A stretch of DNA of 64,000 nucleotides from Methylobacterium terrae (lineage in GTDB: Bacteria > Pseudomonadota > Alphaproteobacteria > Rhizobiales > Beijerinckiaceae). The DNA lies in contig NZ_CP029553.1 of NCBI RefSeq assembly GCF_003173755.1, positions 1,681,001-1,745,000 of the forward strand, given 5' to 3'. Positions 1 to 8,415 of this stretch are shown here, in pieces; the stretch's first letter is position 1; each line of letters begins with the position of its first letter. Below the pieces are notes generated by a model. That model searched no databases. It saw only the letters and a list, made by a program, of their open reading frames with translations, and was not told the DNA's origin. The position numbers were made by a program, and so were the translations under genes.

Positions 1-6
1 GGTTCC

Positions 7-26
7 CGAGCCCGCGCCGGGGCTCG
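7..26. terminator. GC-rich hairpin beyond the argC stop
   Basis: Arms CGAGCCC and GGGCTCG flank a 6-base loop, 47 bases past the argC stop on the minus strand. No T-run follows, so termination is inferred from position only. Between it and argC, positions 41-71 hold about 2.5 copies of a 12-base direct repeat. Confidence 0.35.
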
Positions 27-72
27 CCGGGGGGCCGAATGCCCGCCCGGAGGCCCGCCCGGAGGCCCGCCG

Positions 73-1068
73 TCACGGCCAGACGGGTGCGCCGTCCAGC
101 CCCGCGGTCTCCGGCAGGCCGCAGATCAGGTTCGCATTCTGCACAGCCTGGCCGGCCGCCCCCTTGCCGAGATTGTCGACCACGCCCATCGCGATCACCA
201 GATTGCGCTCCGGATCGGCCGCGTAGCCGACGAAGGCGAGGTTCGAGCCGGTCGCCCATTTGGTCTGCGGCGGCCTGTCGGTCACGCGGACGAAGGCCCG
301 CCCGGCATAGAAGCGGCGGGCGGCATCCAGGCACTGGTCCGTGCTGGCGCGGTCGCGGCCGCGGCCGCGGCCGCGGCAGTAGATGGTGGCGAGGATGCCC
401 CGGGTCATCGGGACCAGGTGCGGCGTGAACACCAGCCCGGCCGCGCTGCCGCCGCTCAGCCGCTCGATCGTCGTCTCGATCTCGGGCACGTGGACGTGCC
501 TGAGCAGGCCGTAGGGCACCAGGTTCTCGTTGCTCTCGGCGTAGCCGAACCGGCTGTCGCCGCCGCCCCGGCCGGCACCGGAGATGCCGGTCTTGGCGTC
601 GATCACGATGTTGCCGGGCTCGATCAGCCCCTCGGCCAGCAGCGGCGCCAGGGCGGTCAGCGTCGCCGCGGGGAAGCAGCCGGGATTGGCGACCCGGGTC
701 CGGCCCGCGATCCGGTCCGGCCAGACATCGGCCAGGCCGTACGCCCAGCCCTCGGCGTAGCGGTGGTCGCCGCCGATGTCGACGATCCTCACGTCCGCGG
801 GGACGCGCGCCAGCGCCTCGGCCGAGGTGCCGGTGGGCAGCGACGCGAACAGGACGTCGAGCTTCGGCAGGGTCGCGGGATCCCACCTCTCGATCACCAG
901 GTCGGCGAGCCCGGCCGGCGCGCCGGGGAAACGGTCCGCCAGGCGGCTGCCGGCGCTGCCCTCGCCCGCGGCGTAGACGAGGTCGAAGGACGGGTGGCTC
1001 GCGATCAGGCGCATCGCCTCGCCGCCGCCGAAACCGCTGATGCCGACGATGCCGACGCGTATGCTCAT
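73..1068 (-). CDS. argC: N-acetyl-gamma-glutamyl-phosphate reductase
   Basis: This enzyme makes N-acetylglutamate semialdehyde from N-acetylglutamyl phosphate with NADPH, the third step of arginine biosynthesis in the cytoplasm. The 331-residue protein opens with a Rossmann glycine-rich motif (GISGFGGGEAMRL) and has the active-site cysteine near residue 131 in the motif NPGCFPAAT; the length suits the family. I chose ATG 1068 because the fold starts immediately there; an in-frame ATG nine codons upstream adds only non-conserved residues. An unusual run of alternating Arg-Gly (CRGRGRGRDR), coded by a GGCCGC microsatellite at 349-376, sits in the C-terminal half. A strong terminator-like hairpin lies only 25 bases ahead of the start codon, which suggests attenuation or a very short promoter. 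Assignment is secure. Confidence 0.95.
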   Translation of the reverse strand: MSIRVGIVGISGFGGGEAMRLIASHPSFDLVYAAGEGSAGSRLADRFPGAPAGLADLVIERWDPATLPKLDVLFASLPTGTSAEALARVPADVRIVDIGGDHRYAEGWAYGLADVWPDRIAGRTRVANPGCFPAATLTALAPLLAEGLIEPGNIVIDAKTGISGAGRGGGDSRFGYAESNENLVPYGLLRHVHVPEIETTIERLSGGSAAGLVFTPHLVPMTRGILATIYCRGRGRGRDRASTDQCLDAARRFYAGRAFVRVTDRPPQTKWATGSNLAFVGYAADPERNLVIAMGVVDNLGKGAAGQAVQNANLICGLPETAGLDGAPVWP

Positions 1069-1093
1069 GGTGGTGTCCGTCCGAGGTTCGGGC

Positions 1094-1118
1094 AAAAGAA
1101 AACCCCCGGAGCCGGGGG
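1094..1118 (-). terminator. Intrinsic terminator just upstream of argC
   Basis: Read on the minus strand, CCCCCG-GCTC-CGGGGG is followed by TTTTCTTTT, the best intrinsic terminator in this part of the window. It ends about 25 bases before the argC ATG and 267 bases after the speB-family stop. It may end the ureohydrolase transcript, or act as an attenuator in an argC leader. A longer alternative hairpin pairs 1101-1108 with 1122-1129. Confidence 0.7.
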
Positions 1119-1384
1119 CTGCGGGGGTTCGGGAATGCGGGCCGGACGCTCCGGTGCGTGAGACCTACGATGAGGCCGTCACGACGCGGAAAGGACGCTG
1201 ATCGACGCGCAGCCGAAGAACCGCCGCTCGAGGGCAGCGGCATCGGCGTCGATCGCGAAGGGTCCGGGTCCTGGTCATGTCCCGCGACACTGTCGCCGTC
1301 TCGCCTCACCGTCAAGCCGGGACTTCCGCCCGGGAGTTCCGCGAGCGGCCCCGGGCGGACCCCGAACGGTCGAGCCGGCACACC

Positions 1385-2431
1385 TCACCCCCGCCGGCGC
1401 CTGTCCGCCGCCACGAGGCACAGGAGCTCGAACAGCACCTGAGCGGCGCATTGCGCCGTGTTGCTGGTCGGGTCGTATTGCGGCGCCACCTCGACGACGT
1501 CGCCGCCGACCACGTTCACGCCGGCGAGCCCCCGCAGCAGCGCCAGCACCTCGCGGGGCGTGAGCCCGCCCATCTCGGGGGTGCCGGTGCCGGGCGCGAA
1601 GCCGGGATCGAGGCTGTCGACGTCGAAGGAGAGGTAGGTCGGCCCGTCGCCCGCGACCTCGCGGGCCCGCGCGATCACCGCCGGCAGGCCGAGCTCGGCC
1701 ACCTCCTCGGCGTGGATCACCGTCATGCCGGAGACGTAAGAGAACTCCCACAGGTACTCGGCGCCGCCCCGGATGCCGATCTGGATCGTGCGCGCGGGAT
1801 CGAGCACGCCGTCGAGCACCGCCTGGCGGAACGGGCCGCCGTGGTGGAACTTCGAGCCCTCGTAGACGCCGCCGGTGTCGCAATGGGCGTCGATGTGGAT
1901 CATGCCGACCGGGCGCGAGGCGCCGACCGCCCGCAGGGTCGCGCGGCTGATCGAGTGGTCGCCCCCGACGGCGAGCGGCACGACGCCCGCCTTCACCACG
2001 GTCGCGAAGAACGCCTCGATGTCCTCGTGGCAGCTCTCGAGGGAGAAGCGGCTGCGGAACGGCACGTCGCCGATATCCGCCGCCTTCAGCTCCGCCGCCG
2101 GGGTGATGCGCAGCACGTGCTCGTAGGGGCCGATGCGCTCCACCGCCCGCACCGCCCGGGGGCCGTGCCGGGCGCCGGCCCGGTTGGTGACGCCGAGATC
2201 CATCGGCACGCCGATCAGCGCCACATCGAGCCCGCCGAAATCCGGCAGGGTCGCGGCCTCGGGGCGGAACGGCAGGTCGAGGAAGGTCGCGGGGTCGGCG
2301 AAGGGCCACTTGCGCCGGTCGCTCTCGCTGAATTGCTGCGCCGCCGCCTCGGCGAAATCCGGGTCGTCGATGTCGCCGCCGGTCGCATCGAGGTAGCGGG
2401 CGCGCAGGGCTGCGAGCTTGTCCTGGTCCAT
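1385..2431 (-). CDS. speB: Agmatinase/arginase-family ureohydrolase
   Basis: Binuclear-metal ureohydrolases release urea from agmatine or another guanidino compound. The metal-ligand motifs are intact: GGDHS, DAHCD and SFDVDSLDP, and the C-terminal part GTGTPEMGGL is typical. The protein is 348 residues, about 40 longer than a classical agmatinase; the extra length is an N-terminal segment rich in Asp and Ala (MDQDKLAALRARYLDATGGD). ATG 2431 is preferred because the upstream in-frame codons encode only an Arg/Ala-rich non-conserved stretch. Agmatinase is the default name. Guanidinobutyrase, guanidinopropionase or a guanidine hydrolase are possible, because substrate choice in this family cannot be read from the metal motifs. 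The amino-acid decarboxylase at 9114 could supply agmatine if it is an arginine decarboxylase, but that is inference. Confidence 0.82.
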   Translation of the reverse strand: MDQDKLAALRARYLDATGGDIDDPDFAEAAAQQFSESDRRKWPFADPATFLDLPFRPEAATLPDFGGLDVALIGVPMDLGVTNRAGARHGPRAVRAVERIGPYEHVLRITPAAELKAADIGDVPFRSRFSLESCHEDIEAFFATVVKAGVVPLAVGGDHSISRATLRAVGASRPVGMIHIDAHCDTGGVYEGSKFHHGGPFRQAVLDGVLDPARTIQIGIRGGAEYLWEFSYVSGMTVIHAEEVAELGLPAVIARAREVAGDGPTYLSFDVDSLDPGFAPGTGTPEMGGLTPREVLALLRGLAGVNVVGGDVVEVAPQYDPTSNTAQCAAQVLFELLCLVAADRRRRG

Positions 2432-2754
2432 GGCGGCTCCGGGATCGAAGGCCCGCCGGGCGTCGAGCCCGCGGGCGCGGCACTCGGGGGGGTTCGGCCT
2501 CGTGCGAGAGGCCCGGCGCGCCCGGCGTGCCCTCGGCCCGCGCCACCCGGCCGCGACAAGAGCGCAGCCCGGCCATGCTGGCAAGCCCCTGTCCCGGCGG
2601 GCGGCGACGGTCCAGGAAGCCGGCCGGGACTCCGGTCGGCCCCGTCTGCGCCGGACATCGCCCCGTGTTCGAGATCGAGGCCGCCACGCATGGGCGACAC
2701 GCCCCCCGACGTCCCTCCGCGCCCGGCCCCCGGACCGGCCTGAACGGCGACACG
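2432..2754. other. Divergent intergenic region
   Basis: These 323 bases separate the divergent ureohydrolase and MFS genes and must hold both promoters. The sequence is uniformly GC-rich, and I see no convincing -35/-10 pair, operator or coding signal. Confidence 0.5.
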
Positions 2755-4050
2755 ATGCGCTTTCCCCTGGCGCCGGCCTGGCCGGGCGTCTGGCTGCTCG
2801 CCGGCGCCCACCTCCTCGCCTTCGCGGACCGGTTCATCGCCGCCCTGGTCGCCCCGGCGATCAAGGCCGACCTGCGCCTGAGCGACTTCGAGGTCGGCCT
2901 GGTGCAGGGCACCGCCTTCGTGGCCGCCTACGCCGTCGCCTCGCTGCTCGCCGGCCCGGTGGTCGACCGCGTCCACCGCCCGCGCCTGATCGCCGCCGGG
3001 ATCCTGGTCTGGAGCCTCGCCTCACTGGCCTGCGGACTGGCGACCGATCTGGCCGAGCTGATCCTCGCCCGCCTCGGCCTCGGCCTCGGCCAGGCCGTCC
3101 TCACCCCGGCCGCCCTCGCGCTCATCGCCGCGCGCCAGCCGCGGGACCAGGTCGGGCGCGGCGTCTCGCTCTACACCGCCGGCGCCGTCCTGGGGCGCGG
3201 CACGGCCCTGGTCCTGGGCGGCGGGCTCCTGGCGCTGCTGCCGGCGACCGTGGCCCTGGGGTCCGGGACACCGGTCGCGGCCTGGCGGGTGCTCTTCCTC
3301 CTCAGCGTCCTGCCGAACCTCGTCCTGGCGATCCTGCTCCTGCGGACGGGCGATCCCGGCCGCGAGGGCCCGCGCCCGCCCCCGCGGGCGCGCCTCGGGC
3401 CGTGGCTCGCCCGGCATGCCGGGCGCTACGCCGCCATGACGGTCGCGGGTGCGGCCGTCACCCTGGTGGTCCAGACCACCAACGCCTGGGCGGTGACGCT
3501 GCTCGTGCGCCGGTTCGGCCTGCCCCTGTCCTCGGCCGGGATGCTGTTCGGGCTCGTCGTGGCACTCGCGACGCCGTTGGGTCAGGTCACCGGCGGGCGC
3601 CTGCTCGACCGCGCGGGACGCGGCGGCCTGCCCGGCGGGCGGCTGCTCCTCGGCTCGCTCGTCGGCACGCTGCCGCTCGCGGCTCTCGTCTGCCTGACCG
3701 ACAGCCTCGCCCTCGGGCTCGCCGCCCTCGCGGCCCTGGTGTTCGGGTTGGGGCTCGGGTCGGTCGCGACGCTCGCGGGCCTGCAGATCATGACGCCGCG
3801 CGCGCTGCGCGGCCGCGTCACCGCCCCGTTCATGGCCTGCATCACGCTCGCGGGCTTCGGCCTCGGCCCCCCGCTCGTCGGCCTCCTGGCCGACCGGGTC
3901 TTCGGCGAGGCCGGGCTCGGCCAGGCCCTGCTGGCGACCAGCCTGCTCGCCTACGGCACGGGCCTCGTTGCCCTTCTGCTCGGCAGCCGCTACGTCATGC
4001 ACGACCGGATCACGCACGACGCGAGCAGGCGGGTGCGGACCGGCCGCTGA
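2755..4050 (+). CDS. Major facilitator superfamily transporter, spinster-like
   Basis: A 431-residue polytopic inner-membrane transporter with about twelve hydrophobic segments. The first loop region (ADRFIAALVAPAIKADLRLS, followed by D and a GL motif) resembles the Spinster/hexuronate-like MFS branch, in which a DR pair ends helix 1 and a conserved D/G loop follows. The cargo cannot be deduced. I placed the start at ATG 2755, since the residues before it are not membrane-like and the first helix begins about ten residues in. The AraC-family gene begins 16 bases after the stop on the same strand, so the two are probably an operon in which the regulator controls this exporter or importer. Confidence 0.85.
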   Translation: MRFPLAPAWPGVWLLAGAHLLAFADRFIAALVAPAIKADLRLSDFEVGLVQGTAFVAAYAVASLLAGPVVDRVHRPRLIAAGILVWSLASLACGLATDLAELILARLGLGLGQAVLTPAALALIAARQPRDQVGRGVSLYTAGAVLGRGTALVLGGGLLALLPATVALGSGTPVAAWRVLFLLSVLPNLVLAILLLRTGDPGREGPRPPPRARLGPWLARHAGRYAAMTVAGAAVTLVVQTTNAWAVTLLVRRFGLPLSSAGMLFGLVVALATPLGQVTGGRLLDRAGRGGLPGGRLLLGSLVGTLPLAALVCLTDSLALGLAALAALVFGLGLGSVATLAGLQIMTPRALRGRVTAPFMACITLAGFGLGPPLVGLLADRVFGEAGLGQALLATSLLAYGTGLVALLLGSRYVMHDRITHDASRRVRTGR

Positions 4051-4066
4051 GCGGCCCGCGAGCGCG

Positions 4067-5077
4067 ATGGACACGATCACCCTCAGCCCGGGCTCTCCGG
4101 GCCGCGCCGACGAGGCCGCCTTCGAGGCCTACCGGGCGCTCTACAGCGGCGGCGCCGATGTCGACCGCCTCGGCGGCTCGCTGCGGACCGAGGTGATCGC
4201 CCACCGGCTGCCCCGGATGCTGCTCTTCGACCGCCGCCTCGCCGGCGTGTCGCATGCCCGCGGCCCCCGCCGGGTCGCCCGCGACGGCTTCGACCACGTC
4301 ACGGTCCACGTCGTCCTCTCCGGCACCATGATGCTGGAGGTGCCCGACACCGTCCGGCGGGTCGAGGCCGGGAGCCTGGCCCTGTTCGACCTCACCCGGC
4401 CGCAGCGCACCTGGACCGAGGGGGCGCGCATCGTCACCGCGGCGGTCGCCCGCGACCGCCTCGACGCCGGAGCGCTCGGCGGCCTCGACCTGCACGGCCT
4501 GGTCCTCGGCCCGCGCGAGGCGGGGCTGGTGATCGATTTCGCGCGCTCGCTCGCCACGCACGCGGCCGCCCTGACGCCGGACCTCGCCGGCATCGCGGCC
4601 GATTCGCTGAGCCTGATGCTCGGCGCGACGTTGGCCTCCCTGCGCGGCCGGCACGCAGCGGCGGCCTCGCCCCTGGCGGCCGGGCGCGCCCGCGCGCGGG
4701 TCCTCGCCTACGTCGAGCAGCATCTCGGGGACCGCGACTTGAGCGCCGCGACGATCGCGGCCGGGGCCGGCCTGTCGCGCAGCACGCTCTATCGCTTGTT
4801 CGAACCCGCGGGCGGCGTCGCCCGGTTCGTGCAGCAGCAGCGCGTGACCCGGCTGCGCCGCGCCCTCTCGCGGACCGACGACGACCGCTCGCTCGACGAG
4901 ATCGCGACGGCGACCGGGTTCTCCTCGCCGAGCCATGCCGGCCGGTCGTTCCGCAACGCCTTCGGTGTTCCGCCGGGCGAGTATCGCCGCGGCGCGCGCG
5001 CCGGGGCCGCGCCGCGCAACCTCGTCGCCGCGGATCCGCCGGCCGGCCTCGCGGCCTGGCACGGCGAGCTTCTCTGA
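4067..5077 (+). CDS. AraC-family transcriptional regulator
   Basis: This 336-residue protein has an N-terminal AraC-binding-like domain (about residues 30-190) and a C-terminal double helix-turn-helix of the AraC/XylS type (about 225-320). The second HTH carries the conserved run SLDEIATATGFSSPSHAGRS and ends with a PxxYR motif (PPGEYRR). Such proteins bind a small effector through the N-terminal domain and activate neighbouring genes. The start ATG 4067 lies 16 bases after the MFS stop. It converges on mucR copy 1. The ligand is unknown. Confidence 0.88.
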   Translation: MDTITLSPGSPGRADEAAFEAYRALYSGGADVDRLGGSLRTEVIAHRLPRMLLFDRRLAGVSHARGPRRVARDGFDHVTVHVVLSGTMMLEVPDTVRRVEAGSLALFDLTRPQRTWTEGARIVTAAVARDRLDAGALGGLDLHGLVLGPREAGLVIDFARSLATHAAALTPDLAGIAADSLSLMLGATLASLRGRHAAAASPLAAGRARARVLAYVEQHLGDRDLSAATIAAGAGLSRSTLYRLFEPAGGVARFVQQQRVTRLRRALSRTDDDRSLDEIATATGFSSPSHAGRSFRNAFGVPPGEYRRGARAGAAPRNLVAADPPAGLAAWHGELL

Positions 5078-5141
5078 GGCCCCGCGCCCGGCGCGTTCGG
5101 CCCCCGCCGACGGCGCCGGAACGGGTCCGGGTCACGGCAGA

Positions 5142-5181
5142 CCGGATCGCCGCCCCGGGCGCGAGGCCCGGGACGATCCGG
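5142..5181. terminator. Two-part hairpin between convergent genes
   Basis: An outer 8-bp stem (CCGGATCG / CGATCCGG) encloses a 7-bp stem (CCCGGGC / GCCCGGG) with a 5-base loop. It lies between the convergent AraC-family gene and mucR copy 1 and could terminate both. No T-run is present. Confidence 0.5.
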
Positions 5182-5190
5182 CTCAAGGCG

Positions 5191-5709
5191 TCAGACGCCG
5201 CGCGAGCGCCCGCGCTTGGCCGCCTTGGTCTCGGCGGGCTTCGACTCGGCGACCGGCGCCTTCACCACCGCGTCGGACGCGGCGCGCTTGGCTGCCGCCG
5301 CGACGTTGCGGCCCCGGCCCAGCCCGATGCTCTTGGCGAGCTCGGAGCGCTGGGCGGCGTAGTTGGCCGCAACCATCGGGTAGTCGTGCGGCAGGCCCCA
5401 CTTGCGGCGGTACTCCTCGGGGGTGAGCCCGCGGGTCGACAGGTGGCGCTTGAGCGACTTGTACTGACGGCCGTCCTCGAGGCTGATCAGGTAGTCCGGG
5501 GTCACCGTCTTCTTGATCGGCATCAGCGGCACGGGCTTCTCGGCCTCCTTGGCGGCGGGCTGGCCGAGGGAGACGAACGCGCTGTGCACGGTGCCGATCA
5601 GGCCGGCCAGGTCGGCGGCGGGGACGGAATTGTTGGCGACGTAGGCGGACACGACGTCGGCGGCGAGGGCGACGAAATCGACCTCCTGGACCAGATCTTC
5701 TTGCGACAC
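5191..5709 (-). CDS. mucR: MucR/Ros-family transcriptional regulator, copy 1
   Basis: MucR proteins are alphaproteobacterial H-NS-like DNA-binding regulators of envelope polysaccharide, motility and cell-cycle genes. This 172-residue copy has the family core (ADVVSAYVANNSVPAADL near the N-terminus, then PDYLISLEDGRQYKSLKRHL and TPEEYRRKWGLPHDYPMVA) plus a Lys/Ala-rich tail of about 40 residues that copy 2 lacks. The zinc-finger cysteine seen in copy 2 (LVCLEDG) is serine here (LISLEDG), and the finger is one residue shorter, so metal binding is probably altered or lost. The start is GTG 5709 with AGGACG eight bases upstream; no in-frame ATG fits the conserved N-terminus. The promoter overlaps a 12-bp palindrome. 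Confidence 0.9.
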   Translation of the reverse strand: MSQEDLVQEVDFVALAADVVSAYVANNSVPAADLAGLIGTVHSAFVSLGQPAAKEAEKPVPLMPIKKTVTPDYLISLEDGRQYKSLKRHLSTRGLTPEEYRRKWGLPHDYPMVAANYAAQRSELAKSIGLGRGRNVAAAAKRAASDAVVKAPVAESKPAETKAAKRGRSRGV

Positions 5710-5752
5710 GGATATTCGTCCTAATTTTACGCACCCGTTTGACGGGCATGAA

Positions 5753-5783
5753 CCCGATATCGGGCATCGGGCCGCGGTTTCAA
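5753..5783 (-). promoter_or_regulatory. Candidate mucR promoter with palindromic -10 operator
   Basis: On the minus strand TTGAAA (5783-5778) lies 16 bases before GATATC (5761-5756), which is the centre of the perfect palindrome CCCGATATCGGG (5753-5764). A -10 element inside a palindrome is the usual layout of a repressor-controlled promoter. MucR autoregulation is a reasonable guess but is not shown by the sequence. Confidence 0.4.
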
Positions 5784-6074
5784 CCCACCGTCGCGGCGTC
5801 ACCCCTGAATTTCCCACAGATGCTTTTGATAATCGTGCAAGCTTCCCGTCGCGCAACGGCTTCATGCGGGGCACGGAGATTCCCCCAAGCCTTGCGCAGG
5901 TCGAGCGCTCATCGACCGCCAACTCTGCGACGAAGGTCGCATGGCGGTATCGCGCGCGGCGAAATGAGCGCAAAACGCTCAGGTGACGACGGAGCACGGC
6001 GCGATATGCGACGAACGGCCCTTTCCCCGGCCCCGGACTTGCCATAACGCCGAAGCACGAACGGCGAGCCTCGC
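5784..6074. other. Remaining divergent intergenic region
   Basis: The rest of the 365-base gap between mucR and the MBOAT gene. It has a slightly lower GC content around 5810-5870. I see no further defined site. The MBOAT promoter should lie here. Confidence 0.4.
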
Positions 6075-7448
6075 ATGCCCTTCAACTCCCTGCCGTTCCT
6101 GCTCCTGTTCCTGCCGGTGGCGCTCGGGCTGCACGCCGTCTGCATCGCCCGCCGGCCGGGCTGGCGCGTCGCCTGGCTCGCCGCCCTCTCCTTCGCCTTC
6201 TACGGCTGGTGGGACCTGCGCTTCGTGCCGCTGCTCGCGGCTTCCGTGGCGGTCAACTGGCTCGCCGGCGAGGTCTGGCGCCGCACCGGCCGCGACGGCG
6301 TCCTGGCCGCCGCGGTCGTCCTCGATCTCGGGCTGCTCGGCCTGTTCAAGTATCTCGGCTTCTTCGCCGGCCTCGTCGACGCGGTCGCGGGCGCGGACCT
6401 CGCCTTCGTCTCGCTGGCGCTGCCGCTCGGCATCTCGTTCTTCACCTTCCAGCACGTCGCCTACCTGGTCGACCTGCGGCGCGGCCATGCCGAGCGGATG
6501 ACGCTCCTCGAATACGCGGTCACCGTCGCCTTCTTCCCCCGGGTGATCGCCGGTCCACTGGTGCGGCCGGGCGAGTTCCTGGGCCAGCTGCGCGGGCCCG
6601 AGCCGGTTTCCGCCGATCGCGCCGCCCGCGGTGTGATGCTGCTGACCGCCGGCCTCGCCAAGAAGGTGTTTCTCGGCGACGGGCTCGGCACCTTCGTCGA
6701 TCCGGTCTGGGCCGCCGCGGCGGCGGGCGGGCAGCCGGACTTCGCCGCGGCGATGCAGGCGGCGGTCGGCTACGCCCTCCAGCTCTACTTCGACTTCTCG
6801 GGCTACACCGACATGGCGCTCGGCCTCGCGCTCCTGTTCGGCATCGTCCTGCCCGAGAATTTCCGGGCGCCGTACCGGGCGGTCTCGATCCAGGATTTCT
6901 GGCGGCGCTGGCACATCACCCTGTCGTCGTTCCTGCGCGACTACCTCTACATCCCGTTCGGCGGCAGCCGGCACGGGCTGGCGCGCCAGCTCCTGGCGCT
7001 CTTCGCCACCATGGCGCTCGGCGGGCTGTGGCACGGGGCGGGGCTGACCTTCGTCGCCTGGGGCGCGGCGCACGGGATCGCGCTCGGCCTGCACGTGCTG
7101 TGGCGCCGGGCCGGCCTCTCCATGCCGGAGATCGCGGGCCTTGTCGCGACCCTCACCTTCGTCTGCCTCGCCTGGGTGCCGTTCCGGGCGCCGGACTTCG
7201 CCACCGCGCTCGCGGTCTATCGCGGGCTCCTCGGCCTCGGCACCGACGCGGCGGACGGCTCGGCCGCGTTCTGGCCCCTCGCCGCCGGCGCCGCGGCCCT
7301 GGCGATCCTCGGCCCCACCGCCCGCGAGGCGGTGGAACGCCTGGTGCCGCGCCCTTGGGCCGCCGCCGCCACCGCCCTGGTGCTCGCCGCGATCCTGCTC
7401 CAGGTCGGCAACGACGCCAACCAGGCCTTCATCTATGCCCGCTTCTGA
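6075..7448 (+). CDS. MBOAT-family O-acyltransferase (AlgI-like)
   Basis: A 457-residue multi-pass membrane-bound O-acyltransferase. It carries the family hallmark FWRRWHITLSSFLRDYLYIP (His near residue 280) and the invariant catalytic histidine in LGGLWHGAG (about His320). AlgI-type enzymes pass acetyl groups across the inner membrane to a periplasmic partner that acetylates a polysaccharide. Its stop overlaps the start of the next gene by 14 bases, and two SGNH-fold proteins follow. That matches the common MBOAT plus SGNH partner design, so the three genes are likely one O-acetylation unit for an exopolysaccharide or other glycan. The acceptor is unknown; no alginate genes are nearby. Confidence 0.9.
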   Translation: MPFNSLPFLLLFLPVALGLHAVCIARRPGWRVAWLAALSFAFYGWWDLRFVPLLAASVAVNWLAGEVWRRTGRDGVLAAAVVLDLGLLGLFKYLGFFAGLVDAVAGADLAFVSLALPLGISFFTFQHVAYLVDLRRGHAERMTLLEYAVTVAFFPRVIAGPLVRPGEFLGQLRGPEPVSADRAARGVMLLTAGLAKKVFLGDGLGTFVDPVWAAAAAGGQPDFAAAMQAAVGYALQLYFDFSGYTDMALGLALLFGIVLPENFRAPYRAVSIQDFWRRWHITLSSFLRDYLYIPFGGSRHGLARQLLALFATMALGGLWHGAGLTFVAWGAAHGIALGLHVLWRRAGLSMPEIAGLVATLTFVCLAWVPFRAPDFATALAVYRGLLGLGTDAADGSAAFWPLAAGAAALAILGPTAREAVERLVPRPWAAAATALVLAAILLQVGNDANQAFIYARF

Positions 7449-8415
7449 GGCCGCCTCCCGCCGCTTCCTCGCCCTGACGGCGGGGGTCCTGGCGGTCCTC
7501 GTCGCCGGGGTGGCGGGACGCGTGATCGGGTTCGACGCCTACTGGATCTTTCGCGAGGACCCGCCCTGGCGGCAGGCGACCGACGGCAACAGCCGCCTCC
7601 TCGACCGCCAGACCCGCCGGGCCAAGGTGCTGCAGGCGCTGACGCGCCCCTACGACCTCGCGCTGATCGGCAGCTCGACGGTCTATCACGGCCTCGACCC
7701 CGCGGACGTCACGGCCCTCGCCCCGGGCCGCGTGTTCAATGCCGGCATCTCGGCGATCATCGCCACGGAACTGCCGGTGATCGCCGCAATCGTCGCCTCG
7801 CGGGCGCCCGCCCGGGCGGCCATCGGGCTCGACTACTACATGTTCTCGCGCCCCGGCGTGCCGGTCCACCTCGACGAGAGCCTCGCCACCCCGAGCGGCC
7901 GCCTCGCCGCGCTGATGGGCAGCGTGCTCGGCCGCTACGCGCTGGCCGACAGCCGGCTGTCCGCGGTCGCGGGCGGGGACGATCCGGGATCCTGGACGAG
8001 GGCCGGCTTTCGCGTCACCCCGCCCCTGCCGGCGGCCCTGACCCTCGAGAACGACGCCACGCGCCGGCGCACCACCGCGCCGTTCCGGCCCGAGACCCTG
8101 GCGGGCCTCGACCTCGCCCTCGCCCGCCTCTCCGGCCTCGACCTGACGGTCTACCTCTCGCCGGTGAGCGACGCGCAGAGGCGGGTGCTCGCCGATCTCG
8201 GGCTGACCGACGACTTTTCGCGATGGCGCGACGCGGTGATGCGGCTCTGCGCCGCCCGCGGCCGGCCGGCCCTCGACCTCACCGGGCTCGGGGCGCCCTA
8301 TCCGTTCGACCCCGCCAAGGGCTCGACCGCCGCCTGGCTCGACAACCTGCACTACACGCCGCTGATCGGCCGTCAGGTGCTGGAGCGGCTGGGGTTGCGG
8401 CGGGAGCTGCGTTGA
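7435..8415 (+). CDS. Membrane-anchored SGNH-like acetyltransferase partner
   Basis: This 326-residue protein has one N-terminal membrane helix (residues about 10-30) and a periplasmic SGNH-like domain. The nucleophile block is LALIGSSTVYHGL, and the Asp/His block is DNLHYTPLIG near the C-terminus (a DxxH motif). This resembles AlgJ/AlgX-type proteins that move acetyl groups from an MBOAT partner to a periplasmic glycan. The ATG at 7435 lies inside the end of the MBOAT gene, and its stop overlaps the TTG start of the next gene, so the genes are translationally coupled. The role is inferred from context. Confidence 0.72.
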   Translation: MPASEAASRRFLALTAGVLAVLVAGVAGRVIGFDAYWIFREDPPWRQATDGNSRLLDRQTRRAKVLQALTRPYDLALIGSSTVYHGLDPADVTALAPGRVFNAGISAIIATELPVIAAIVASRAPARAAIGLDYYMFSRPGVPVHLDESLATPSGRLAALMGSVLGRYALADSRLSAVAGGDDPGSWTRAGFRVTPPLPAALTLENDATRRRTTAPFRPETLAGLDLALARLSGLDLTVYLSPVSDAQRRVLADLGLTDDFSRWRDAVMRLCAARGRPALDLTGLGAPYPFDPAKGSTAAWLDNLHYTPLIGRQVLERLGLRRELR

